This document shows, piece by piece, positions 17,662 through 26,067 of a stretch of 52,355 nt of DNA. Made by a program: the position numbers and the translations under genes. Numbering within the stretch: position 1 is the stretch's first letter; the number at the start of each line of letters is the position of its first letter. The DNA is from Nitrospira sp. CG24B (lineage in GTDB: Bacteria; Nitrospirota; Nitrospiria; Nitrospirales; Nitrospiraceae): positions 1,136,276-1,188,630 of the forward strand of contig NEWS02000004.1 of assembly GCA_002869845.2 (NCBI GenBank), in the 5' to 3' direction. The notes under the pieces are model-generated. The model did no database searches. It saw only the letters and a list, made by a program, of their open reading frames with translations, and was not told the origin of the DNA.

Positions 17662-17964
17662 TTACCCGCGGCCGCCTCCGAATCCTCCACGCCCACCACC
17701 TCCGCCTGAACGGGGCTCCTGAGGACGCGCTTCGTTCACCGTTAACGTACGGCCACCGAGGGGTGTGCCGTTCAATACGGCAACCGCCGCTTGTGCTTCA
17801 GCATCGGACGACATTTCCACAAACCCAAACCCACGAGACTGCCCAGTGAACTTATCCGTAATAATCCGCGCCGAAGCAACCGCCCCATGCGCTGCGAACA
17901 GATCGCTTAGCTGTTGCTCAGTTGTTGAATACGGTAACCCACCGACATAAATCTTCGCACCCAT
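17662..17964 (-). CDS. Small RRM RNA-binding protein with glycine-rich tail
   Basis: A 100-residue protein with one RNA recognition motif: RNP2 IYVGGLPYS near the N-terminus and RNP1 SRGFGFVEM, followed by a Gly/Arg-rich tail (SGGGGGRGGFGGGRG). Such short glycine-rich RRM proteins in bacteria, best known in cyanobacteria, are often cold-induced and bind single-stranded RNA. The ATG at 17964 follows AGGAGGAG with seven bases spacing, which decides the start over an upstream in-frame codon. Single-gene unit with its own terminator. Confidence 0.92.
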   Translation of the reverse strand: MGAKIYVGGLPYSTTEQQLSDLFAAHGAVASARIITDKFTGQSRGFGFVEMSSDAEAQAAVAVLNGTPLGGRTLTVNEARPQEPRSGGGGGRGGFGGGRG

Positions 17965-18227
17965 CGGACTCCTCCTATGACGCAATGATGTTGTGTTGGA
18001 CTCGAGAAAACAACGAGGAAGGAATGGGCCGAAGGCATCAACACAGGGGCAACTTAGCTCTGGCTTCCGATCAGATTCCCGGGCTGGCCCAATACAACAT
18101 CTATTCAGGCCTTGTCACTTTCCGCGCCGGTTTTGCCAGGCCTTTAGCACACCGGTCAGTTCATGCTACTCCAGGCAGATAAGAAAAGGCAAGGTTGAGG
18201 CCAAACCGGTTCGCTGGTGAGCCCAGG

Positions 18228-18989
18228 TTAATAGGCTGGCGGCGCGGAAAACGGTCGGTGGGAGAAGAGAGGAACGGCATGAAAGCTATCGAACCACATC
18301 GTCGATGTTCCAGCAACGACTAACCCAACCTGCCCCAACCCCAATACTTGGTCTTCAATAGAGAGGACGAGCGTTCCATCCACAAACACTTCGATAAAAT
18401 CCTTGCTGATAATGGTATTCCGCTGCACCCTGAGTGAATGCCACTCAACCGATTTCAGAGTGACCCGTGCTTGACCGAGAACCGTTGCGAGTCCGTCAGA
18501 GAGCCGAACAAATCGAACGTGTCGAGAGAGAGGGTCGACGATCGCCGTATAAAAATTCCTTGTGTCCCGCACCCCCAGGACAACCCCTCCTGATCCGACG
18601 GCCCCATCCGGCGTATGAAATCGAACACTCAGGTCAGGATATTCATACTGCATTCCCTCGGCCAACAGAAGCTGGTAACAATTCTGGGCGCAGGTCGAGG
18701 AGCCAGTGACCACGTGTGGCGGAGAAGGCGCCGTCGCATGACCCTGGACAACCCACTCCGCAAGCGGTTCGTCGGTGGAACTCCCCTTGACGAAGCTGGT
18801 AGGCTGAGCGTTGGGGAGATCCTGGTCGAAGGTCCACTTTTGGAAAAGCCCCCCCACCGCCTGTTTCCTGAGATTGGCAGCTTTCTCCTCGTGTGTTTCA
18901 TTCTGAATGGCGTGCGCCGAGAGACCGCCCAGCAGCAGGCTGATGCTGGTGACAAGCGCAACACAGCCAATCCTGGGAGTTCGTTTCAT
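18228..18989 (-). CDS. Exported protein with concanavalin-like (DUF1080/LamG-type) fold, predicted
   Basis: The 253-residue product has a signal peptide (ISLLLGGLSAHA). The mature part contains the pattern LSVRFHTPDGAVGSGGVVLGVRDTRNFYTAIVDPLSRHVRFVRL and ends with VFVDGTLVLSIEDQVLGLGQVGLVVAGTSTMWFDSF. This order of strands and the G-x-VGL-V/W-FDSF ending is typical of beta-jelly-roll domains of the DUF1080/LamG kind that bind sugars or act as glycosidase-like modules. The ligand is unknown. The ATG at 18989 gives the best signal peptide; a start at 19043 would overlap the small gene upstream. That gene (19034-19318) may be co-transcribed. Confidence 0.75.
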   Translation of the reverse strand: MKRTPRIGCVALVTSISLLLGGLSAHAIQNETHEEKAANLRKQAVGGLFQKWTFDQDLPNAQPTSFVKGSSTDEPLAEWVVQGHATAPSPPHVVTGSSTCAQNCYQLLLAEGMQYEYPDLSVRFHTPDGAVGSGGVVLGVRDTRNFYTAIVDPLSRHVRFVRLSDGLATVLGQARVTLKSVEWHSLRVQRNTIISKDFIEVFVDGTLVLSIEDQVLGLGQVGLVVAGTSTMWFDSFHAVPLFSHRPFSAPPAY

Positions 18990-19033
18990 GACGACACACG
19001 GTCGAGCTGGCTCACACACCGACAGCATCCGCA

Positions 19034-19318
19034 CTACTTCCATCTACCCGTGTTCTTGATTTGGAGAATCTCGCGCTGCAGCCGGTCCCGCTCGGCAAGA
19101 ATCTTTTTCTTCCGCTGACCCCGATTCCAGATCCACCACCGCAGTTTCTGGCTAAAACTGACCGTCGTCGTCGGAGCGCTGCCGCCGGGAGCCTCCTGAA
19201 ACGAATAGCCGTCATGGCTGTCACGTTGCTCGAAAAACCGCCGGTACAAATGATCGTATAAACCTTTTCCTGATTCACCGCCTGCCATATCCACTCCATC
19301 ACTGAGTGAAGCGTTCAC
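19034..19318 (-). CDS. Small hypothetical protein with C-terminal coiled coil
   Basis: A 94-residue frame, starting MNASLSDGVDMAGGESGKG, without membrane segment. The C-terminal third is charged and likely coiled coil (QRKKKILAERDRLQREILQIKN). I recognise no family. It is directly upstream of the jelly-roll protein gene on the same strand, and its composition looks more protein-like than the overlapping frame at 19012-19302. Existence as a gene is likely but not certain. Confidence 0.5.
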   Translation of the reverse strand: MNASLSDGVDMAGGESGKGLYDHLYRRFFEQRDSHDGYSFQEAPGGSAPTTTVSFSQKLRWWIWNRGQRKKKILAERDRLQREILQIKNTGRWK

Positions 19319-19449
19319 GCTGCCCAGCTCGTTCGCGTCCCTTCAGGGACACAGCACTGAGACATGAATACTACCTGGGCTCAATGCAGCTCTGCAAGCA
19401 GCGTTGCCCACTGTGCTATGATCGGCCACATACACGCAATGGCTTGATT

Positions 19450-21003
19450 ATGACCAGACGCTCACCATCGAAACGTGTCTGTCCCTGCACGCAGACCTGG
19501 CCCTTTTGGGTCTTGGTCTGCGCAACGCTGATACTGCAGCCTCTGTCCAGTCTGGCTCAATTATCGACGCCGACTCTTGAGGCTGCCATCGAATCGCTCT
19601 CCGCAGATCGGATGCTCGCGGATATCCGAACCCTCAGCGGACCAGCATTCAATGGGAGGCAAAGCGGCACGATCGACGACCTGCGGTCAGCACGGTGGGT
19701 GGCGCAAGAGTTTCTCTCGGCAGGCCTGAATCTACCGCTCATTCGCAACAGTTCACGCACACCCTCTTTCCCAACTGGAAAGGACGGCACCTCATTAGGC
19801 GCGATGACAGCGGTAATACCCACTCCTCTCATGGCGCCAAATCCGGCGTTGCGAGTCGGTACCGCAGATCATCTGGCCACCAGGAATCTTGGCTCAGACT
19901 ATCTCCCAATCTTTGATGCGCCATCGGCTGACATCCAGGCCCCAATCGTATTCGTTGGATATGGCATTGTCGATACGGCACACGGCATTGACGACTATGC
20001 CGGAGCCGGCGTGAACAATTGCATCGTGCTGTTCCTGCGTGGCAAGCCGGAACATTATCCACGTCCCGTCAGCCATGCCGACAAAGTTCGGCTTGCCCGG
20101 GAACATGGAGCGGTCGGCTATCTGACGACGACCGCTCCTATACTCCACCCCTATGAGATCCGCCGAGGCGTGACTGGTAGCCCCAGCGCCTTTTACGGAC
20201 AGTTGCCGCCGGATCAAGCCATTCCTGGCGCCTGGATCAGCACGGCACTCGCCCAAGAACTTCTCACCGAATTGAACGGAGCCGCTCCCGATCACCTTCG
20301 CACGCTTCAGGAACGACTGAACCATGCAGCCTTATCACAGGCCACACGCACAGACCGATTGGCCTCGCTTCATTGGGAGACTGCCACAGAGGACGGCCTC
20401 CTGGTCAATGTGCTGGGAATGATCCCTGGAACCGGAACCGAAACCGTCATTGTTGGAGCCCATCGCGATCACTTCGGTCGTCCGGGAGGGGTGCTGTTCC
20501 CTGGCGCGGATGACAATGCCTCCGGAACGGCAGTCATCTTGGAGGTGGCGCGTACGCTCACTAAGATTGACGTGCGTCCCTCCCAAACAATCCTCTTCAT
20601 CTCATTTAGTGGTGAGGAGCGCGACCTGCTCGGCTCACGCCTCTATACATCCCGGCCGATCATTCCCCTCAATACCACGAGGGCCATGATCAACATCGAC
20701 CATGCGGGCGTCGGCAATGGACGACTCACTGTCGGCGTGACAGGGTTAGAGAAGGACGTCCCTCTCGCGGCAGGGAAAGCCGCAGGCATTCACGACACAC
20801 TGGATCTCTATGGATTCTTCCCCGGCGGTGACCATGTGCCGTTCAAAGAAGCTGGCGTACCGACCGTCACGGTGGTGAGTGGCGGGGTGCATCCACACTT
20901 TCACCAACCAACGGATACCGCCGAGACCATCAAGTCCGAAGTCTTAACAGCCACCGCTCGGTATGTGCTGGCCATGATCTGGCAGCTGGCCTACGGGCCA
21001 TGA
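19450..21003 (+). CDS. Exported M28-family zinc peptidase with PA domain
   Basis: From the ATG at 19450 the product has 517 residues: a signal peptide (about 1-36), an N-terminal part, a PA-like insert around APIVFVGYGIVDTAHGIDDYAG, and an M28 aminopeptidase domain. Zinc and catalytic residues are present: His338 in GAHRDH, Asp354 in GADDNASG, Glu389-Glu390 in SGEERD, Asp in INIDHAG and a late His in HPHFHQPTDT. Such enzymes remove N-terminal residues from peptides outside the cytoplasm. An upstream extension to 19306 would lack a signal peptide at its start. Confidence 0.9.
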   Translation: MTRRSPSKRVCPCTQTWPFWVLVCATLILQPLSSLAQLSTPTLEAAIESLSADRMLADIRTLSGPAFNGRQSGTIDDLRSARWVAQEFLSAGLNLPLIRNSSRTPSFPTGKDGTSLGAMTAVIPTPLMAPNPALRVGTADHLATRNLGSDYLPIFDAPSADIQAPIVFVGYGIVDTAHGIDDYAGAGVNNCIVLFLRGKPEHYPRPVSHADKVRLAREHGAVGYLTTTAPILHPYEIRRGVTGSPSAFYGQLPPDQAIPGAWISTALAQELLTELNGAAPDHLRTLQERLNHAALSQATRTDRLASLHWETATEDGLLVNVLGMIPGTGTETVIVGAHRDHFGRPGGVLFPGADDNASGTAVILEVARTLTKIDVRPSQTILFISFSGEERDLLGSRLYTSRPIIPLNTTRAMINIDHAGVGNGRLTVGVTGLEKDVPLAAGKAAGIHDTLDLYGFFPGGDHVPFKEAGVPTVTVVSGGVHPHFHQPTDTAETIKSEVLTATARYVLAMIWQLAYGP

Positions 21004-21152
21004 ACGGCTGCACATCGTGTCACAAACGACCGGCAGCGATCGTCAAAGGCCAAGAAGATAGATTCGGAAACATCGTTCAATCCGCCCATTGCCATTGGCG
21101 ATTGATACTACCGCAGGAAATACAACAACGCAGGGGCAACCAGCTCACGCAC

Positions 21153-21605
21153 CTACGGCATCTCGTCGAGTAACCCAGACTCGATCGGAGGCAATGGAGC
21201 GGTTTCGCGTGGCGGCCCAGGGAGGACGGTGGGGCTACCTACCTGATTCGCACCTTGGATCAGCCCAATGGACAGCTGTGGTCCGAAGGTCATCATCGCG
21301 CCACTCCACGCCTGACCAGTCGTCGGATTGCGAAAATTAAAGGACTGAAAGTTCGGGGCTGGTGTGTAGAGAAACCCTTGGGTTCCCTGGTTGTCGATGT
21401 ACAGACTACCGCCGCCGAACTTAAACAGCGGAGAGACTCCTCCACTGAACGATCGGACGCTTGATGCGCCTGCGGTACTCTGCGCGAGGGCAGCCCGATC
21501 AGCACAGGGCGCCACAACCGCCAGCACACCCAGCAAACCACCTATGACCCTCACGCGTCGCACGCGGTTGCCTACTTGTTGGATGAGACGAGCATTAATG
21601 TTCAT
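21153..21605 (-). CDS. Exported hypothetical protein
   Basis: From the ATG at 21605 it encodes 150 residues with a signal peptide (hydrophobic GGLLGVLAVVAP, cleavage near ALAQ). The mature protein is Gly/Ser/Pro-rich, with GGVSPLFKFGGGSLYIDNQGTQGF and a Pro-rich C-terminus. I know no family. It is divergent from the TolC-like gene; the 63 bases between the two starts must hold both promoters. A frame up to 21695 exists but would overlap the start of the TolC-like gene. Confidence 0.65.
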   Translation of the reverse strand: MNINARLIQQVGNRVRRVRVIGGLLGVLAVVAPCADRAALAQSTAGASSVRSFSGGVSPLFKFGGGSLYIDNQGTQGFLYTPAPNFQSFNFRNPTTGQAWSGAMMTFGPQLSIGLIQGANQVGSPTVLPGPPRETAPLPPIESGLLDEMP

Positions 21606-21668
21606 GACAGAGCCCACAGGACACACTATAGTATGCTCTCGCTCAGATCGTCGATCAAGGAGGCATGT

Positions 21669-23231
21669 ATGAATCGCACATCTCCACCTCCCCACAACCT
21701 CGCGAATCTTGTGATCGCTGGCGTGTGCTGCGTCTTGTCACCATCTCAAAGTTGGAGTCTCGATGTGACTCAGCCTATTCCCGCTGAACGACGTGAAACT
21801 GTCTCCCTGGCTGACGCCGCGATCCGCGCACTCCAGCACAATCTCGACATCAGCATCAGCCGTCAGAATCGTGAAAGTCGGCTGGCCGATATCATCATCG
21901 AACAATCCAAGTTCGACCCCAACCTCAGCATCAACGGTCAATATAACCGAACGGTGAACCCGCTCAACCGCCCTGTGTTCGGAGGAACACAAGGCATCCT
22001 CGATCAGATCACGACGTTCGATCAACGCAGCCATTCCGTGACCGTGGACGCCTCGACCAACCTCATCACCGGTGGTAATTTCGACGTGAACTATGCGCCG
22101 GCCCGAAGCAGTGTGAATCAAAATGTCGCCAGAGGATTCTTGTTCAATCCCTCGTGGACGGGCGGCCTGGCCTTCACCTTCACGCAGCCATTACTCAGAA
22201 ACGCCGGGATCGCGATCAACAAGACCTTCATCAAGGTCGCTCAAAATAATGCCGACGTCGAGCAGCATGTATTTCGAGATCGCGTGATGACCGTCGTCTC
22301 CACGGTGGAACAAACCTACTGGGAGCTGGTGTTTGCGAACGAAAACTTGAAAGTCGCACAGGCAGCGTTAAAGGCTGCCGAAGAACTCTTAGCCACAAAC
22401 CGAGCCAAGGCGAAAGCGGGGATCATGTCGATCGTCGACGTGCTCCAAGCCGAAGCCGCGATGGCATCCAGGGTAGAGCAGGTGTTGGTGGCGGAGAAAG
22501 CCATTCGTGACCAGGAAGATCAATTACGGCGTCTCTTGAATCCGGGCGAGGAAGAGTTGCGTCAAGACGTGCGGCTGACACCCGCCGATGCCCCCGTCAC
22601 GGTCCTGGAGCCCCTCAGCCTCCAGGAGACCATCGACATCGCGATCGAACAACGTCCGGAGATCACCCAGGCAAAAAAACAGATCGAGTCCGGTGAACTC
22701 AACAAGCAATTCGCCCGCAATCAGTTGCTGCCGACGCTGTCGTTTCAAGGCACCCTCGGACTCGCCGGACTCGGCGGAGACTACAGCGAAGCCTTTACCA
22801 GGAACTTCAGCGGCGACTTCTACAACTATGGAGCGGGACTAGTGCTCAGTTATCCGCTTGGCAACCGCGCCGCTGTCAGCACCTATTCCAAGCGTCAGCT
22901 AGAGGCCAAGAATGCGGAAGTCGCGCTCGCCAACGTACGCCAACAAATCATCGTCGGCGTTCGTGAGGCGGTGCGTCGAGTCCAAACCGACTTCAAGCGC
23001 ATCGAGACCACCCGTTCGGCGCGTATCATGGCCGAAAAACAGCTGCAAGCCGAGCAGGAACGCCTGAAGGTCGGCCTCAGCACGACTCGCTTCGTGCTCG
23101 ATTTCCAACGAGACCTGGCCACGGCTCAGGGGAACGAACTACGGGCCGTCGTCGATTACAACAAATCGCTGTCCAACCTCGCTCGCCATAAGGCGACCAC
23201 GTTGGACCGCTATCACCTTGAGCTCTCATAG
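21669..23231 (+). CDS. TolC-family outer membrane efflux protein
   Basis: A 520-residue protein of the outer membrane efflux family. It has a signal region (ANLVIAGVCCVLSPSQSWS), then two halves rich in long helices: TVVSTVEQTYWELVFANENLKVAQAALKAAEELL and QQIIVGVREAVRRVQTDFKRIETT, which form the periplasmic tunnel in the TolC trimer, plus beta strands such as GGLAFTFTQPLL and YGAGLVLSYPL for the barrel. No inner-membrane pump gene is adjacent, so the partner must be encoded elsewhere. The ATG at 21669 has AAGGAGG seven bases upstream, which fixes the start. Confidence 0.93.
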   Translation: MNRTSPPPHNLANLVIAGVCCVLSPSQSWSLDVTQPIPAERRETVSLADAAIRALQHNLDISISRQNRESRLADIIIEQSKFDPNLSINGQYNRTVNPLNRPVFGGTQGILDQITTFDQRSHSVTVDASTNLITGGNFDVNYAPARSSVNQNVARGFLFNPSWTGGLAFTFTQPLLRNAGIAINKTFIKVAQNNADVEQHVFRDRVMTVVSTVEQTYWELVFANENLKVAQAALKAAEELLATNRAKAKAGIMSIVDVLQAEAAMASRVEQVLVAEKAIRDQEDQLRRLLNPGEEELRQDVRLTPADAPVTVLEPLSLQETIDIAIEQRPEITQAKKQIESGELNKQFARNQLLPTLSFQGTLGLAGLGGDYSEAFTRNFSGDFYNYGAGLVLSYPLGNRAAVSTYSKRQLEAKNAEVALANVRQQIIVGVREAVRRVQTDFKRIETTRSARIMAEKQLQAEQERLKVGLSTTRFVLDFQRDLATAQGNELRAVVDYNKSLSNLARHKATTLDRYHLELS

Positions 23232-23240
23232 CCCTTTCTT

Positions 23241-23948
23241 ATGACGCCCGAGCCGGATCAGCTCGGGCGCCGTCACAGTCCTCCTGCAAGCGCAGCATTG
23301 GTGTTGCTCCCCATCGCAGCTACGTTCAGCTATTACTGGCTCCCCAACTCACTCGGAGATGAACTGCTCGTTCAGTTCGCTCCACAACTTCTTGCCTATC
23401 TTGGACTAGCTCACTGGGCCACCCGTCATGCTCACCCTATCGTTCAACTCGGATTGGAGAAGGCAAAGGTACGGAGCGGCCTCCAGTGGGGAGCCCTGAC
23501 AGGATTCTTGTTGGGTGGTCTGAATACGATTGTGATCCTGGGAATCTATCCATCCTTCGGCTACGACATTACATTTTTGAAGCAGACGCCTCATGGCCGA
23601 CTTCCAGTTCTCCTGATGATACCCTGGCTGATTTGTAGCATTGCATTGTTCGTGGAGGTGAATTTTCGTGGCTTTCTCCTGGGACGGCTCGCCGAACTTG
23701 AATGGCATTGGCAGGGAGCCGACTCGAGCAAACGGCTCGCACCGCTGGCTCTCGCAATCAGCACACTCACATTTACATTCGACCCATTCATGGTACAGAC
23801 GTTCCACCATCTTCACTGGATCGCTCTGTGGGACGGATTGATCTGGGGAATGATCTGGCTACGAACGCGCAACCTCTGGATCACCATCGTGGCGCATGCG
23901 GCCGAGGTCATTGTGATGTACAGTGCGGTGAGGGCGGTGATCGGATAG
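23241..23948 (+). CDS. CPBP (Abi/CAAX-like) intramembrane protein
   Basis: A 235-residue polytopic membrane protein. Motif 1 of CPBP peptidases (normally EExxxR) reads VEVNFRG, so the first Glu is replaced by Val; the FHHLHW and IVAHAAE sequences correspond to the conserved His motifs, the last with Glu where Asn is usual. The family includes CAAX-type proteases and proteins for bacteriocin self-protection. With a changed motif it may be inactive or use a different site. A 7-bp inverted repeat (23246-23252 with 23262-23268) lies over the first codons. Start not firmly fixed: there is no good ribosome binding site before 23241. Confidence 0.75.
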   Translation: MTPEPDQLGRRHSPPASAALVLLPIAATFSYYWLPNSLGDELLVQFAPQLLAYLGLAHWATRHAHPIVQLGLEKAKVRSGLQWGALTGFLLGGLNTIVILGIYPSFGYDITFLKQTPHGRLPVLLMIPWLICSIALFVEVNFRGFLLGRLAELEWHWQGADSSKRLAPLALAISTLTFTFDPFMVQTFHHLHWIALWDGLIWGMIWLRTRNLWITIVAHAAEVIVMYSAVRAVIG

Positions 23949-24045
23949 CGGTTGATTCCCGTTACCCGCCGATTCATTCAGTCACACACTCAAGAAACCG
24001 ATAAGAGACCGATCTGATTGTTGAGAACCAGAGGGAGGCGATCCA

Positions 24046-24384
24046 GTGAACGATCTCGGCAAGTACGTACTCTATTTTCTCTTGGGCGGGTCGATTGTCA
24101 GTTTCTCCACATATCTTGGCTCGCAGGGCAAGTCGTTTCTCGCCGCCATGGCCAGCACGTTTCCCGCCATTACTGGCGTCACCTTTATCTTGCTCTATGG
24201 CAGCGGCGGCGGGGCCACGACGGTCGACTACGCCAAGAACTTGCTGTGGTTTGTCCCGCCCTGGACCGTCTACGTCGTCGCGATGATCCTAGGCATTCCG
24301 CGCCTTGGCTTCTGGCCGGCGATGGTCGGATCGCTCGTCCTGTATATGGGATGCGTCGGGCTCGTGAAGATGATGCTGCGTTAG
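24046..24384 (+). CDS. DUF3147-like small membrane protein
   Basis: A 112-residue protein with four predicted membrane segments (about 7-24, 32-53, 68-84 and 90-110). The pattern KYVLYFLLGGSIVSFSTYLG and LAAMASTFPAITGVTF fits the DUF3147 family; function unknown. GTG start with GGGAGG upstream. Confidence 0.75.
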   Translation: MNDLGKYVLYFLLGGSIVSFSTYLGSQGKSFLAAMASTFPAITGVTFILLYGSGGGATTVDYAKNLLWFVPPWTVYVVAMILGIPRLGFWPAMVGSLVLYMGCVGLVKMMLR

Positions 24385-24406
24385 CCGTGTGCAGCCAACA
24401 GACTTG

Positions 24407-24727
24407 TCATTCCACAACCACAGCCGTGCCATTCGCACTGACCATCAGCATGCTACTGTTCGTGCCGATGGTTTCGTAATCGATGTCGATACCGACAATC
24501 GCATTGGCACCGAGATTCTTGGCCTGTTCACGCATTTCCCCGAGGGCAATATCCTTCGCCTTCCGGAGTTCCTTTTCATAGCCCGCCGAGCGCCCGCCCA
24601 CGATGTCGCGGATCGACGCGAAAAAATCCCGAAAGATATTCGCGCCGAGGATCGCGTCACCTGACACCAAGCCCAAATACTTCACTGCCTTTTTCCCTTC
24701 GATAGTGTTGGTCGTCGACAGAATCAT
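24407..24727 (-). CDS. YbjQ family protein (UPF0145)
   Basis: A 106-residue protein with all family marks: [61 protein letters not shown] and the C-terminal [11 protein letters not shown]. The family forms small oligomeric barrels and has been suggested to bind heavy metals; its role is not established. Convergent with the DUF3147-like gene. Confidence 0.93.
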   Translation of the reverse strand: MILSTTNTIEGKKAVKYLGLVSGDAILGANIFRDFFASIRDIVGGRSAGYEKELRKAKDIALGEMREQAKNLGANAIVGIDIDYETIGTNSSMLMVSANGTAVVVE

Positions 24728-24836
24728 GTGCCCTCCTCATTGAGTGCCCCCATCCTCTCATCCATTGCGAATAATCGCCACGCCTTTTGCACATCGTTAC
24801 TCCAAATAGACCACCTCGCACGCGGAACCTGTCGAG

Positions 24837-25676
24837 CTACCCGCGAGCAATACGGACTCCTGGTGGCGGATCATTGTGCTCTTTTCCCCCAGAGCGTCCT
24901 CGAGGTTTGACCGACTCATGCACCAAATCCCCAGGATGGATGGTGCGCTGTGGATCTTTCTTCGGATCGAAGTTTTTGGAAATTGGGGCATCCGCATCAC
25001 ACAGGGCCTCATGTGCCTGTAGCTTCGCCTCGTCCACCGGCAGCCCTACTTCCTTGGCCCGCCGAAGCATCCAACAGAGGGCCAGATGGCCGAGACCAGC
25101 ACATTTTCCACCCCCCACATCGGAATGGACTCCACGGAACCAGACTTCGTGCAGACGATCTCCAAGCGTGCCCCCTTTTCTCGGCTCGACCCGAGTCAGA
25201 GGAAAGTTCCCTCGCCGTTCATCGAGCACCATCGCGTGGTAACAATGTTTGACGTTGTCAGGCAGCGCGAGATCCCAGCCAATATTCAGATCATTCCCCG
25301 GGAGGCCGAAGGACGCAACCGTATCCCACAGGCCGAGAAAACGAACCTCGGCCCCTGCCTTGTCCTCCTGCACTTGATTGGCAAAGTGCAGCGCTATGGC
25401 CGCGCCTCGACTAAACCCGATAATGTCGATCGTCCGATCCCCTTTCGAAAAGTACTCATCAAGCTTCTCCATTGCCTTGTTAATCCGAAACCGTCCCCCC
25501 GCCCCGGTGACTGCACCAAGGACTTTTCCTATGGATCCCAGTCGCGTCCCGACACCTTCCTGATAGAACACGTTCATATTCTCAGGGAGGCATAAGCAGA
25601 ACTTTCGAACGTTGGTCTCCTTGGCTTCATCCGCTTCGTCTTCATTCCACGTGCCATCAAACGCATAGAGCGCCAT
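24837..25676 (-). CDS. DUF2235 alpha/beta hydrolase (Tle1-like phospholipase fold), intact copy
   Basis: A 279-residue protein of the DUF2235 group, which includes type VI secretion phospholipase effectors. A catalytic triad is visible: Ser89 in GFSRGA, Asp118 in LWDTVASFG and His184 in GVHSDVGGG. The N-terminal YAFDGTWN(E/A)DE is a family hallmark. No signal peptide, no secretion motif and no immunity gene next to it were seen, so an intracellular role is equally possible. The ATG follows AAGGAGGG. Two broken relatives on the same strand lie at 29.0-29.2 and 32.6-33.1 kb. It is divergent from the hydrolase-TPR gene. Confidence 0.88.
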   Translation of the reverse strand: MALYAFDGTWNEDEADEAKETNVRKFCLCLPENMNVFYQEGVGTRLGSIGKVLGAVTGAGGRFRINKAMEKLDEYFSKGDRTIDIIGFSRGAAIALHFANQVQEDKAGAEVRFLGLWDTVASFGLPGNDLNIGWDLALPDNVKHCYHAMVLDERRGNFPLTRVEPRKGGTLGDRLHEVWFRGVHSDVGGGKCAGLGHLALCWMLRRAKEVGLPVDEAKLQAHEALCDADAPISKNFDPKKDPQRTIHPGDLVHESVKPRGRSGGKEHNDPPPGVRIARG

Positions 25677-26067
25677 GGGGAATCCCTCCTTTCGATGCTA
25701 AGTGCCTTTCGCAGCAATCAGCAGTTGATGCATTTTGCCGTTCATCGCTTACCATGGCTGAGTAAAATTTGCCAGAGTACCGACTAGGTGTCCGTTTGAC
25801 CGACTGCCCCAACCCGTCCCACACCAAACCTGTTGTTCAGCCTTCTCATCCACTCCTAGAATAGGTATAGTTGTCGCTCGTGTCGTCAAAGACCACCAGG
25901 ACCCGTGCGTAAGGGCGCACACCATGAAACGGAAAGCCGTGCTAGATCAAGCCGTGGAAACACTTACCATCGAGTACATACGCGGCTTCCTCAGGCCGAT
26001 TATGCACAGCGTTAGATCTTTTGCTACGGCCTCAACACAGAATGGTCTCCCATCGTTATGAGGAGGG
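25677..26067. other. Divergent intergenic region
   Basis: 390 bases between two divergent genes. It should hold both promoters, but I cannot name boxes with confidence. A 45-codon frame from 25924 to 26060 (plus) is open and may be a remnant; it matches nothing that I know. Confidence 0.4.

Noticed and set aside
19012..19302. Alternative frame overlapping the small gene at 19034-19318
   Set aside because: The translation is Arg/Ser/Gly-rich without pattern; the other frame has a plausible coiled coil.
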